From Escherichia sp. E4742 (lineage in GTDB: Bacteria > Pseudomonadota > Gammaproteobacteria > Enterobacterales > Enterobacteriaceae): a stretch of DNA of 64,000 nt. Both the position numbers and the translations under genes were made by a program. The stretch lies in assembly GCF_005843885.1 (NCBI RefSeq), contig NZ_CP040443.1, positions 4,340,001-4,404,000 on the forward strand, written 5' to 3'. Shown one piece after another: positions 34,655-43,925 of this stretch. The notes under the pieces are model-generated. The model saw only the letters and a list, made by a program, of their open reading frames with translations. It was not told where the DNA came from and did not search any database. Positions within the stretch are counted from its first letter, which is position 1; every line of letters starts with the position of its first letter.

Positions 34655-34676
34655 CATCTATCACGATGTTTTCTAC

Positions 34677-34709
34677 GAAACGGCATTGAGTGATCAATGC
34701 CGTTTTTTT
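34677..34709 (+). terminator. Intrinsic terminator after galU
   Basis: AAACGGCATTGAGTGATCAATGCCG hairpin followed by TTTTTTT, about 22 bp after the galU stop. Confidence 0.88.
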
Positions 34710-34746
34710 ATAGCGTATTCTTATCAGAGAGTCTTAAAACGGACAA

Positions 34747-34775
34747 TAAAAAATCCCGCCAATGGCGGGATTTTA
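34747..34775 (-). terminator. Intrinsic terminator after hns
   Basis: On the minus strand AAAATCCCGCCATTGGCGGGATT is followed by TTTTTA, 22 bp after the hns stop. The stem is near-perfect and could also stop transcripts from galU. Confidence 0.85.
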
Positions 34776-34797
34776 AGCAAACAGAATCAAGAAAAGA

Positions 34798-35211
34798 TTA
34801 TTGCTTGATCAGGAAATCGTCGAGGGATTTACCTTGCTCATCCATTGCTTTTTTGATTACAGCTGGAGTACGGCCCTGGCCAGTCCAGGTTTTGGTTTCG
34901 CCGTTTTCGTCAACATAGCTATATTTAGCCGGACGCTGTGCGCGTTTAGCTTTGGTGCCAGATTTAACAGCAGCAATGCTATTCAGCAGTTCGTTCGGGT
35001 CAATACCGTCAGCGATCAGCATTTCACGATATTGCTGCAGTTTACGAGTACGCTCTTCAACTTCAGCAGCAGCTGCGCTTTCTTCTTCGCGACGTTCGTT
35101 AACGACAACTTCTAATTTTTCCAGCATTTCTTCCAGCGTTTCAAGTGTACATTCTCTTGCCTGCGCACGAAGAGTACGGATGTTGTTCAGAATTTTAAGT
35201 GCTTCGCTCAT
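34798..35211 (-). CDS. hns: Nucleoid-structuring protein H-NS
   Basis: Abundant nucleoid protein that binds curved AT-rich DNA and silences acquired and stress genes. At 137 residues it has the normal length. The N-terminal coiled-coil oligomerisation domain covers about 1-83, followed by a linker. The DNA-binding domain near 95-137 has the AT-hook-like TWTGQGRTP. The 600-bp region upstream (35212-35811) contains AT-rich stretches expected for autorepression and no recognisable gene. Confidence 0.98.
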   Translation of the reverse strand: MSEALKILNNIRTLRAQARECTLETLEEMLEKLEVVVNERREEESAAAAEVEERTRKLQQYREMLIADGIDPNELLNSIAAVKSGTKAKRAQRPAKYSYVDENGETKTWTGQGRTPAVIKKAMDEQGKSLDDFLIKQ

Positions 35212-35811
35212 TGTAGTAATCTCAAACTTATATTGGGGTGGTTTGTTGAGGTAATAATAGAGCCTTAAATTCAGTTGTGCAATAGCCAGGAATGTAAGGA
35301 ATTCAAAAATGTTCTTTATTTCGTACCGACAATAAATATCTTTTCATAAAATTAGCCAGAAATGACGTGGCATATAGCCCTATTTACATCGATGCTTTCG
35401 CATCACTTAAGGTTAAAACTTCCTGATTCATGTCACATTTTATGTGGAGATTAACATGCGCTGGAGCCTTTTCACTCTTGGGTATTAGTCCTGTTTATGA
35501 AAATCCCTATTAAGCGAATGATGAAAAGTAGAACAGTTGCAATAAGTGTAAGGACTTCGTATTGCTCTATCCAGGAGGCCGGAAGGGGTTATTACGTGCA
35601 CAACAGGTTAAAGATTGTGAATAGTTACCATCAGTCATTTACGCGTTTATAACAAGCAAGGCCGTGGTAAAGATAGCTCTGAAGGATTATGCCAGCCATT
35701 CGTAATGGATGACGAATATACTACTTCTGTGCGCACTGTTACGCTGTAAAACTGACGAATTATGATAAACTCCTGCCAACTTTATTTCATATCATTGAGG
35801 GCCTGTGGCTG
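35212..35811. other. Gene-free hns-tdk intergenic region
   Basis: About 600 bp between divergent hns and tdk. It is AT-rich in its first half and should hold the hns promoter with its self-repression sites. A TATGAT -10-like hexamer at 35761-35766 stands about 45 bp before the tdk start. No convincing open frame, RNA gene or repeat was seen. Confidence 0.6.
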
Positions 35812-36429
35812 ATGGCGCAGCTATATTTCTACTATTCCGCAATGAATGCGGGTAAGTCTACGGCATTGTTGCAATCTTCATACAATTACCAGGAACGCGG
35901 TATGCGCACAGTCGTATATACGGCGGAAATTGATGATCGTTTCGGGGCAGGGAAAGTCAGCTCGCGTATAGGTTTGTCATCACCTGCAAAATTATTTAAC
36001 CAAAATTCATCATTATTTGATGAGATTCGTGCGGAACACGAACAGCAGACAATTCATTGCGTACTTGTTGATGAATGCCAGTTTTTAACCAGACAACAAG
36101 TATATGAATTATCGGAGGTTGTCGATCAACTCGATATACCCGTACTTTGTTATGGTTTGCGTACCGATTTTCGCGGAGAATTGTTTGTTGGTAGCCAATA
36201 CTTACTGGCATGGTCAGACAAACTGGTCGAATTAAAAACTATTTGTTTTTGTGGCCGCAAAGCAAGCATGGTGCTACGTCTTGATCTGGCGGGTAGGCCT
36301 TATAACGAAGGTGAGCAGGTGGTTATTGGTGGTAATGAGCGTTACGTTTCGGTTTGCCGTAAACACTATAAAGAAGCGTTAGAGATCGGCTCTTTGACGG
36401 CGATTCAGGACAATCATCGGCACGACTAA
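35812..36429 (+). CDS. tdk: Thymidine kinase
   Basis: Phosphorylates thymidine (and deoxyuridine) with ATP in pyrimidine salvage. At 205 residues it has the normal length. Walker A-like loop SAMNAGKST near residue 10, Walker B with catalytic Glu in VLVDECQF near 85, and zinc-binding Cys in ICFCGRK and VCRKH. It stands alone, divergent from hns. Confidence 0.97.
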   Translation: MAQLYFYYSAMNAGKSTALLQSSYNYQERGMRTVVYTAEIDDRFGAGKVSSRIGLSSPAKLFNQNSSLFDEIRAEHEQQTIHCVLVDECQFLTRQQVYELSEVVDQLDIPVLCYGLRTDFRGELFVGSQYLLAWSDKLVELKTICFCGRKASMVLRLDLAGRPYNEGEQVVIGGNERYVSVCRKHYKEALEIGSLTAIQDNHRHD

Positions 36430-36747
36430 TAAATTTTTCTTTACTGACAGGGTGAATAGGGCGCTTTTATCCTGTCAGTCCGTTTTACTAACTTCTTCCG
36501 AGTCATCATCCTTTCTCTATTCTTAATCATCACTCAACGTACCACAGAACGATTTTAGTGCGTCGATGCCTTATTACCTACGAGGTAGAGTTATTTGTCG
36601 ACAATCTCGCTTTGTGCTCGTTTTCCGACAATGCAAACATGATGAATTAATACAGCTGGATTATTTGAGTTTACATAGCCGTTCTTTGTCTGAAACAAAA
36701 AAACGGCCCCGAATGGGACCGTTTATGATGTTATACAGAGCTACCGA
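36430..36747. other. tdk-adhE intergenic region
   Basis: 318 bp between convergent tdk and adhE. In K-12 I recall a broken transposase gene (insZ) here; no transposase signature can be read in this window. A 61-codon open frame at 36566-36751 resembles no protein I know and runs through the adhE terminator, so I treat it as chance. Confidence 0.5.
36696..36725 (-). terminator. Intrinsic terminator after adhE
   Basis: On the minus strand AAACGGTCCCATTCGGGGCCGTTT is followed by TTTTTGTTTC, 23 bp after the adhE stop. Confidence 0.85.
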
Positions 36748-39420
36748 TTAAGCGGATTTTTTCGCTTTTTTCTCTGCTTTAGCCGGAGCTGCTTCTTTAG
36801 CAACGGTTGCGCCTTCTACGTAATCACGACCGTAGTAGGTGTCCAGCAGAATCTGTTTCAGCTCGGAGATCAGCGGATAACGCGGGTTAGCGCCGGTGCA
36901 CTGGTCATCGAATGCATCTTCAGACAGTTTATCAACGTTTGCCAGGAAGTCTGCTTCCTGAACGCCAGCTTCACGGATAGATTTAGGAATACCCAGTTCA
37001 GCTTTCAGCGTTTCCAGCCATGCCAGCAGTTTCTCGATCTTAGCAGCAGTACGGTCGCCCGGAGCGCTCAGACCCAGATGGTCTGCAATTTCAGCATAAC
37101 GACGACGTGCTTGCGGACGGTCGTACTGGCTGAATGCAGTCTGCTTGGTCGGGTTGTCATTCGCGTTGTAGCGGATAACGTTACAAATCAGCAGGGCGTT
37201 TGCCAGACCATGCGGAATGTGGAACTGAGAGCCCAGTTTATGTGCCATTGAGTGACATACACCCAGGAAGGCGTTAGCAAACGCGATACCTGCGATAGTT
37301 GCCGCACTGTGAACACGTTCACGCGCTACCGGGTTTTTAGACCCTTCGTGGTAGGACGCTGGCAGATATTCTTTCAGCAGTTTCAGCGCCTGCAGAGCCT
37401 GACCATCAGAGAACTCAGAAGCCAGTACAGAAACATATGCTTCCATGGCGTGAGTTACTGCGTCCAGACCACCAAAAGCACACAGGGACTTCGGCATATC
37501 CATAACCAGGTTGGCGTCAACAATCGCCATATCCGGGGTCAGAGCATAGTCTGCCAGCGGATATTTTTGGCCTGTTGCGTCATCGGTTACAACCGCGAAC
37601 GGTGTAACTTCAGAACCGGTACCGGAAGTTGTGGTGACTGCGATCATTTTCGCTTTCACGCCCATTTTCGGGAACTTGTAGATACGTTTACGGATGTCCA
37701 TAAAGCGCAGCGCCAGTTCTTCGAAATGAGTTTCTGGGTGTTCGTACATAACCCACATGATCTTCGCGGCATCCATCGGGGAACCACCACCCAGCGCGAT
37801 AATCACGTCTGGTTTGAAGGCGTTCGCCAGTTCTGCACCTTTACGAACAATGCTCAGAGTCGGGTCAGCTTCAACTTCGAAGAACACTTCAGTTTCTACG
37901 CCAGCTGCTTTCAGTACAGAAGTGATCTGGTCGGCATAGCCGTTGTTGAACAGGAAGCGGTCAGTCACGATGAGCGCACGTTTGTGGCCATCAGTAATCA
38001 CTTCATCCAGCGCGATTGGCAGAGAGCCACGGCGGAAGTAGATAGATTTCGGAAGTTTGTGCCACAACATGTTTTCAGCTCGCTTAGCAACGGTTTTCTT
38101 GTTGATCAGGTGTTTCGGACCAACGTTTTCAGAGATGGAGTTACCACCCCAGGAACCACAACCCAGAGTCAGGGAAGGCGCGAGTTTGAAGTTGTACAGG
38201 TCACCGATACCGCCCTGAGAAGCCGGGGTATTGATCAGGATACGGGCAGTTTTCATTTTCTGACCGAAGTAAGAAACGCGTGCCGGCTGGTTATCCTGGT
38301 CGGTGTACAGGCAAGACGTGTGACCGATACCGCCCATAGCAACCAGTTTCTCTGCTTTCTCTACCGCGTCTTCAAAATCTTTCGCACGGTACATTGCCAG
38401 AGTCGGGGACAGTTTTTCATGAGCGAATGGTTCGCTTTCATCAACAACAGTCACTTCACCGATCAGAATCTTAGTGTTTTCTGGTACAGAGAAGCCTGCC
38501 AGTTCAGCAATTTTATAAGCTGGCTGACCAACGATAGCTGCGTTCAGCGCGCCATTTTTCAGGATAACGTCCTGAACAGCTTTCAGCTCTTTGCCCTGCA
38601 GCATGTAGCCGCCGTGGGTGGCAAAACGCTCACGTACAGCATCATAAACAGAATCAACAACAACAACAGACTGTTCAGAAGCACAGATTACGCCGTTGTC
38701 GAAGGTTTTGGACATCAGTACGGATGCAACTGCACGTTTGATATCAGCAGTTTCATCAATAACAACTGGGGTGTTGCCTGCACCTACGCCGATCGCCGGT
38801 TTACCGGAGCTGTATGCTGCTTTAACCATGCCTGGACCACCGGTCGCAAGGATCAGGTTAATGTCAGGGTGGTGCATCAGTGCGTTGGAGAGTTCAACAG
38901 ACGGTTGATCGATCCAGCCAATCAGATCTTTTGGTGCACCAGCAGCAATGGCAGCCTGCAGAACGATATCAGCAGCTTTGTTGGTTGCATCTTTAGCACG
39001 CGGGTGTGGTGAGAAAATGATGGCGTTACGGGTCTTCAGGCTAATCAGAGATTTGAAGATAGCAGTTGAAGTCGGGTTAGTTGTTGGAACGATACCGCAG
39101 ATAATACCGATTGGTTCAGCGATAGTGATGGTGCCGAAAGTGTCGTCTTCAGACAGAACACCGCAGGTCTTTTCATCTTTGTAGGCGTTATAGATATATT
39201 CAGAAGCAAAGTGGTTTTTGATCACTTTATCTTCAACGATACCCATGCCGGATTCGGCAACGGCCATTTTTGCGAGTGGGATTCGAGCATCTGCGGCAGC
39301 CAGAGCGGCGGCGCGGAAGATTTTGTCTACTTGCTCTTGAGTGAAACTGGCATATTCACGCTGGGCTTTTTTTACACGCTCTACGAGTGCGTTAAGTTCA
39401 GCGACATTAGTAACAGCCAT
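36748..39420 (-). CDS. adhE: Bifunctional acetaldehyde/alcohol dehydrogenase AdhE
   Basis: Converts acetyl-CoA to acetaldehyde and then ethanol with two NADH during fermentation; it forms helical spirosomes. The 890 residues are one fewer than I recall for K-12, the difference being in the Lys/Ala-rich tail. The N-terminal aldehyde dehydrogenase half has catalytic Cys in NGVICASEQ (about 246). The C-terminal iron-dependent alcohol dehydrogenase half has GGGSPMDAAK and metal ligands in GLDAVTHAMEAY and HSMAHKLGSQFHIPHG. The long upstream region 39421-39898 carries its promoters and leader. Confidence 0.98.
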   Translation of the reverse strand: MAVTNVAELNALVERVKKAQREYASFTQEQVDKIFRAAALAAADARIPLAKMAVAESGMGIVEDKVIKNHFASEYIYNAYKDEKTCGVLSEDDTFGTITIAEPIGIICGIVPTTNPTSTAIFKSLISLKTRNAIIFSPHPRAKDATNKAADIVLQAAIAAGAPKDLIGWIDQPSVELSNALMHHPDINLILATGGPGMVKAAYSSGKPAIGVGAGNTPVVIDETADIKRAVASVLMSKTFDNGVICASEQSVVVVDSVYDAVRERFATHGGYMLQGKELKAVQDVILKNGALNAAIVGQPAYKIAELAGFSVPENTKILIGEVTVVDESEPFAHEKLSPTLAMYRAKDFEDAVEKAEKLVAMGGIGHTSCLYTDQDNQPARVSYFGQKMKTARILINTPASQGGIGDLYNFKLAPSLTLGCGSWGGNSISENVGPKHLINKKTVAKRAENMLWHKLPKSIYFRRGSLPIALDEVITDGHKRALIVTDRFLFNNGYADQITSVLKAAGVETEVFFEVEADPTLSIVRKGAELANAFKPDVIIALGGGSPMDAAKIMWVMYEHPETHFEELALRFMDIRKRIYKFPKMGVKAKMIAVTTTSGTGSEVTPFAVVTDDATGQKYPLADYALTPDMAIVDANLVMDMPKSLCAFGGLDAVTHAMEAYVSVLASEFSDGQALQALKLLKEYLPASYHEGSKNPVARERVHSAATIAGIAFANAFLGVCHSMAHKLGSQFHIPHGLANALLICNVIRYNANDNPTKQTAFSQYDRPQARRRYAEIADHLGLSAPGDRTAAKIEKLLAWLETLKAELGIPKSIREAGVQEADFLANVDKLSEDAFDDQCTGANPRYPLISELKQILLDTYYGRDYVEGATVAKEAAPAKAEKKAKKSA

Positions 39421-39898
39421 AATGCTCTCCTGATAATGTTAAACTTTTTTAGTAAATCATCTGCTCGAATACGAGAGTATAGTCAGTGCGATGATGATTT
39501 GCTTAACCTTTGAAAATCAAAATCTTACTCGTGCTCACACTCACTGTGATTTACTAAAAGAGTTTAAACATTAGAGATCATTAATCTCTAATGCGTCACT
39601 TCCAGGTGGCGTAAGCAAGATTACTCACTTCTGGGTACTGATTAAGTGATCTAGATCAAAATTTCGCGAAGCTGACACCTTTCAGCTCCGCTTTTAGCCA
39701 CTATAGCTAATAGTTAATAAATTGTAGTATTAATTGTTGGCTACCTTAGCATGTTTTGTACGACTAGATAACAATAATGAATGATAGTAATTTTAGATAG
39801 TTAGGAGGTGAAAAATGCTGACAAAAGGCGTATTGTCAGCACGTATTTTTACCCTTGTTTAAAGATAACATTATCCGGCTTTTGCTTCGGAGCTAACC
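39421..39898. promoter_or_regulatory. adhE-ychE divergent control region
   Basis: 478 bp between divergent adhE and ychE. A GGAGAG ribosome-binding site for adhE is at 39424-39429. The AT-rich inverted repeat ATTAGAGATCATTAATCTCTAAT (39570-39593) and the long leader fit the known complex anaerobic and growth-rate control of adhE. Individual sites for regulators were not assigned. Confidence 0.55.
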
Positions 39899-40546
39899 GT
39901 GATTCAGACACTTTTTGATTTTCCCGTTTATTTTAAGTTTTTCATCGGGTTATTTGCGCTGGTTAACCCGGTAGGGATCATCCCCGTGTTCATCAGTATG
40001 ACCAGCTATCAGACTGCGGCAGCGAGAAACAAAACAAATCTGACCGCCAACTTGTCTGTAGCCATTATTTTGTGGATCGCACTGTTTCTCGGCGACACGA
40101 TTCTGCAACTTTTTGGAATATCTATTGATTCGTTCCGCATCGCGGGCGGCATACTGGTTGTGACAATTGCAATGTCGATGATCAGCGGTAAGCTTGGCGA
40201 GGATAAACAGAACAAACAAGAAAAATCAGAAACCGCAATTCGTGAAAGCATTGGCGTTGTACCGCTCGCATTACCTCTGATGGCAGGACCAGGGGCAATC
40301 AGTTCTACCATCGTATGGGGAACGCGTTATCACAGCATTGGTTATCTGTTCGGTTTTTTTGTAGCAATCGCGTTGTTCGCTTTATGTTGCTGGGGGTTAT
40401 TCCGCATGGCACCCTGGCTGGTGAGGGTTCTGCGTCAGACAGGCATCAACGTCATTACCCGGATTATGGGGTTATTGCTAATGGCATTAGGGATTGAATT
40501 TATCGTCAATGGTATCAAAGGGATTTTCCCTGGTCTGCTCAATTAA
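39899..40546 (+). CDS. ychE: MarC-family inner-membrane protein YchE
   Basis: A 215-residue MarC/YchE-family protein with six membrane helices. It has the family's duplicated short motifs (ALVNPVGIIPVF near residue 20 and PLALPLMAGPGAISS near 125). No transport substrate is established. It starts at GTG 39899 (no ATG gives the family N-terminus MIQTLFDFP). It is followed by a hairpin at 40559-40585. Confidence 0.93.
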   Translation: MIQTLFDFPVYFKFFIGLFALVNPVGIIPVFISMTSYQTAAARNKTNLTANLSVAIILWIALFLGDTILQLFGISIDSFRIAGGILVVTIAMSMISGKLGEDKQNKQEKSETAIRESIGVVPLALPLMAGPGAISSTIVWGTRYHSIGYLFGFFVAIALFALCCWGLFRMAPWLVRVLRQTGINVITRIMGLLLMALGIEFIVNGIKGIFPGLLN

Positions 40547-40558
40547 TTCCTTTCATAT

Positions 40559-40588
40559 GAAACGGAGTCATGATGCTCCGTTTCTTTC
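40559..40588 (+). terminator. Intrinsic terminator after ychE
   Basis: GAAACGGAG TCATGATG CTCCGTTTC hairpin, then TTTC, 12 bp after the ychE stop. Confidence 0.75.
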
Positions 40589-41273
40589 ATCATTATTTTT
40601 ACTGCAACCCAACGCAGTTAACAAAAGAAATAGATAATTTTTTCCCATTTTACAGATGGTTATAAGACTATCCTTATCTGGCGATCCGCATCATCATGTT
40701 ATTTTCATCACATCATAATCCTGGGCCTTGCTGAAGAATAATTGAAATGATATTAGTAATTCTACTGCCTTTGGCAGAGAAAAGTGCTAAATAGCATTCA
40801 ATTGTTAAATTATTGTGCGTATTTTCTGTCTGGACTATAACCGGAAAAGTCAGTATTGCTTTCTGTAGTTCTATCCCTTTGTTTTTAAACCATTTTATTG
40901 ATTGGATAACGAGGGGTATACATACTGGTATGGTTAGTAAAAGAGAATTGCGTAACAATTTTGCAAAATGTATTGGCGGGCAAGAAGGGCATTTGATACT
41001 TTTCGGCCAACCGTTTGGCGATTTTTATTGGCAATGAGAATGATTTGCGATTAAAAGACGCTGCAAAAAATAATGTGTCTCGACAGGGGAGACACAGTAA
41101 GAATCGACATAAGGTGGTCATCTGAATCACCAGAATAAATAAAGTCGGTGATAGCAATTAGTAACGATAAAGCAACCTGGCAGCAAAAAGTCTCCGAGCT
41201 GTACAGGTATCCTAATCCGGGATTACACATGCTGGTAAAAACCAGTAATTATAATGAGGGAGTCCAAAACACA
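40589..41273 (+). promoter_or_regulatory. Long oppA upstream region and leader
   Basis: About 685 bp without a supported gene. It ends with the oppA leader, including a stable hairpin GTGTCTC...GAGACAC at 41072-41095. GcvB small RNA is known to repress oppA by pairing close to its start in E. coli and Salmonella; the CA-rich stretch AACACAATGACCAACA around the ATG fits. Frames at 40713-40958 and 40813-41037 overlap on opposite strands and look like chance. Confidence 0.5.
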
Positions 41274-42905
41274 ATGACCAACATCACCAAGAGAAGTTTA
41301 GTGGCAGCAGGCATTCTGGCTGCGCTTATGGCAGGGAATATCGCACTGGCAGCTGATGTACCCGCAGGAGTCACACTAGCGGAAAAACAAACGCTGGTTC
41401 GCAACAATGGTTCTGAAGTTCAGTCATTAGATCCGCACAAAATTGAAGGGGTTCCTGAGTCTAATATCAGCCGTGACCTGTTTGAAGGTTTGCTGGTTAG
41501 CGATCTTGATGGTCATCCGGCCCCTGGCGTGGCTGAATCCTGGGATAACAAAGACGCTAAAGTCTGGACGTTCCACCTGCGTAAAGATGCGAAATGGTCT
41601 GACGGTACGCCAGTCACGGCACAAGACTTTGTGTATAGCTGGCAACGTTCTGTTGATCCGAACACCGCTTCTCCCTACGCAAGCTACTTACAATACGGGC
41701 ATATTGCGGGTATTGATGAAATACTGGAAGGGAAGAAACCAATTACCGATCTCGGTGTTAAAGCCCTCGATGACCACACATTAGAAGTCACTTTAAGTGA
41801 GCCTGTTCCGTACTTCTATAAGTTACTGGTTCACCCATCTACTTCTCCGGTGCCAAAAGCCGCTATTGAGAAATTTGGCGAAAAATGGACCCAGCCAGGC
41901 AATATCGTTACTAATGGCGCCTATACATTAAAAGATTGGGTTGTTAACGAACGTATCGTTCTTGAGCGCAGCCCGACCTACTGGAATAACGCTAAAACGG
42001 TAATTAACCAGGTGACCTATTTACCGATCGCTTCTGAAGTCACCGATGTTAACCGCTATCGTAGCGGCGAAATCGATATGACTTATAACAACATGCCGAT
42101 CGAACTGTTCCAGAAACTGAAAAAAGAAATCCCGAACGAAGTTCACGTTGACCCATACCTGTGCACTTACTATTACGAGATTAACAACCAGAAACCGCCA
42201 TTCAATGATGTGCGTGTGCGTACCGCACTGAAACTGGGCATGGATCGCGATATCATTGTTAATAAAGTCAAAGCGCAGGGCGATATGCCGGCCTATGGTT
42301 ACACACCGCCATATACCGATGGCGCAAAACTGACGCAACCAGAATGGTTTGGCTGGAGCCAGGAAAAACGTAACGAAGAAGCGAAAAAACTGCTGGCAGA
42401 AGCGGGCTATACCGCAGACAAACCGCTAACGATTAATCTGTTATATAACACGTCCGATCTGCATAAAAAGCTGGCGATTGCCGCCTCTTCACTGTGGAAG
42501 AAAAATATCGGCGTGAACGTTAAACTGGTTAACCAGGAATGGAAAACATTCCTCGATACCCGCCACCAGGGTACTTTTGATGTGGCCCGTGCAGGCTGGT
42601 GTGCAGACTATAATGAACCAACTTCCTTCCTGAACACCATGTTGTCGAACAGTTCGATGAACACCGCGCATTATAAGAGTCCGGCCTTTGACAGCATTAT
42701 GGCGGAAACCCTGAAAGCTACAGACGAGGCACAGCGCACGGCGCTGTACACGAAAGCAGAGCAACAGTTGGATAAAGATTCGGCCATTGTTCCGGTTTAT
42801 TACTACGTGAACGCGCGTCTGGTAAAACCGTGGGTTGGGGGTTATACCGGTAAAGATCCGTTGGATAATACCTACACCCGAAATATGTACATTGTGAAGC
42901 ACTAA
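41274..42905 (+). CDS. oppA: Periplasmic oligopeptide-binding protein OppA
   Basis: Binds peptides of two to five residues almost regardless of side chain and passes them to OppBCDF. From the ATG at 41274 it has 543 residues. The signal peptide is MTNITKRSLVAAGILAALM... with cleavage after ALA (about residue 26). The mature part is an SBP-family-5 protein with two lobes and the conserved NNGSEVQSLDPHKIEGVPESN start. The in-frame extension to 41148 lies in the leader and has no family match. Confidence 0.98.
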   Translation: MTNITKRSLVAAGILAALMAGNIALAADVPAGVTLAEKQTLVRNNGSEVQSLDPHKIEGVPESNISRDLFEGLLVSDLDGHPAPGVAESWDNKDAKVWTFHLRKDAKWSDGTPVTAQDFVYSWQRSVDPNTASPYASYLQYGHIAGIDEILEGKKPITDLGVKALDDHTLEVTLSEPVPYFYKLLVHPSTSPVPKAAIEKFGEKWTQPGNIVTNGAYTLKDWVVNERIVLERSPTYWNNAKTVINQVTYLPIASEVTDVNRYRSGEIDMTYNNMPIELFQKLKKEIPNEVHVDPYLCTYYYEINNQKPPFNDVRVRTALKLGMDRDIIVNKVKAQGDMPAYGYTPPYTDGAKLTQPEWFGWSQEKRNEEAKKLLAEAGYTADKPLTINLLYNTSDLHKKLAIAASSLWKKNIGVNVKLVNQEWKTFLDTRHQGTFDVARAGWCADYNEPTSFLNTMLSNSSMNTAHYKSPAFDSIMAETLKATDEAQRTALYTKAEQQLDKDSAIVPVYYYVNARLVKPWVGGYTGKDPLDNTYTRNMYIVKH

Positions 42906-42990
42906 TGGCAATGCGTGGGGCAGGTGTATCCTGCTCCACGGTGTCTGCTTTTTATCGCATTACAGAAGGCACAGGCCAGAAGGTACGGCA

Positions 42991-43911
42991 ATGTTAAAAT
43001 TTATTCTACGTCGCTGTCTGGAAGCGATTCCGACGCTATTTATTCTTATTACTATTTCGTTCTTTATGATGCGCCTCGCGCCGGGAAGTCCCTTTACCGG
43101 CGAACGTACGTTACCGCCAGAAGTAATGGCCAATATTGAAGCGAAATATCATCTTAATGATCCCATCATGACGCAGTATTTCAGTTATCTGAAACAACTG
43201 GCTCATGGCGATTTCGGCCCTTCATTTAAATATAAAGATTATTCGGTCAATGATTTGGTGGCGTCTAGCTTCCCGGTTTCGGCAAAATTAGGGGCTGCTG
43301 CGTTTATACTTGCGGTGGTGTTGGGCGTTAGCGCGGGCGTTATTGCCGCATTAAAACAAAACACCAAATGGGACTATACCGTCATGGGGTTGGCTATGAC
43401 GGGAGTGGTTATCCCAAGCTTTGTCGTTGCGCCATTATTAGTCATGATATTCGCGATCATTTTGCATTGGCTACCGGGCGGTGGCTGGAATGGTGGGGCG
43501 CTGAAATTTATGATCCTGCCGATGGTTGCCTTATCACTGGCTTATATCGCCAGTATTGCGCGTATCACCCGTGGATCGATGATTGAAGTTTTACACTCCA
43601 ACTTCATTCGTACCGCACGCGCAAAAGGGCTGCCCATGCGGCGCATTATTTTTCGCCACGCATTAAAACCCGCGTTGCTACCGGTGCTTTCTTATATGGG
43701 ACCCGCATTTGTTGGCATTATCACCGGTTCTATGGTTATCGAAACCATTTACGGTTTGCCGGGCATCGGACAATTGTTTGTTAATGGTGCTTTGAACCGT
43801 GACTATTCATTGGTGTTAAGCCTGACCATTCTTGTTGGTGCTTTAACCATTTTGTTCAATGCCATTGTCGATGTGCTATATGCGGTTATCGACCCGAAAA
43901 TCCGTTACTGA
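42991..43911 (+). CDS. oppB: Oligopeptide ABC transporter permease OppB
   Basis: Membrane subunit of the oligopeptide importer. 306 residues with six membrane helices and the cytoplasmic EAA-type coupling loop FIRTARAKGLPMRRIIFRHALKP (about 205-225) that contacts the ATPases. It follows oppA after 85 bp, an interval that allows more OppA than permease to be made. oppC begins 14 bp after its stop. Confidence 0.98.
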   Translation: MLKFILRRCLEAIPTLFILITISFFMMRLAPGSPFTGERTLPPEVMANIEAKYHLNDPIMTQYFSYLKQLAHGDFGPSFKYKDYSVNDLVASSFPVSAKLGAAAFILAVVLGVSAGVIAALKQNTKWDYTVMGLAMTGVVIPSFVVAPLLVMIFAIILHWLPGGGWNGGALKFMILPMVALSLAYIASIARITRGSMIEVLHSNFIRTARAKGLPMRRIIFRHALKPALLPVLSYMGPAFVGIITGSMVIETIYGLPGIGQLFVNGALNRDYSLVLSLTILVGALTILFNAIVDVLYAVIDPKIRY

Positions 43912-43925
43912 TACTGGAGCTCGCG

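Noticed and set aside
36566..36751. 61-codon frame between tdk and adhE
   Set aside because: It crosses the adhE terminator and ends inside adhE; no homology recognised.
37252..39012. 586-codon open frame on the plus strand
   Set aside because: It lies entirely opposite adhE, whose strong codon bias leaves few stops on the other strand. It has no recognisable domain or ribosome-binding site.
40713..41037. Overlapping short frames on both strands before oppA
   Set aside because: They overlap on opposite strands, have no ribosome-binding site and match no family I know.
41148..41273. 42-codon N-terminal extension of OppA
   Set aside because: The signal peptide starts at 41274, and the extension lies in the known type of long oppA leader.
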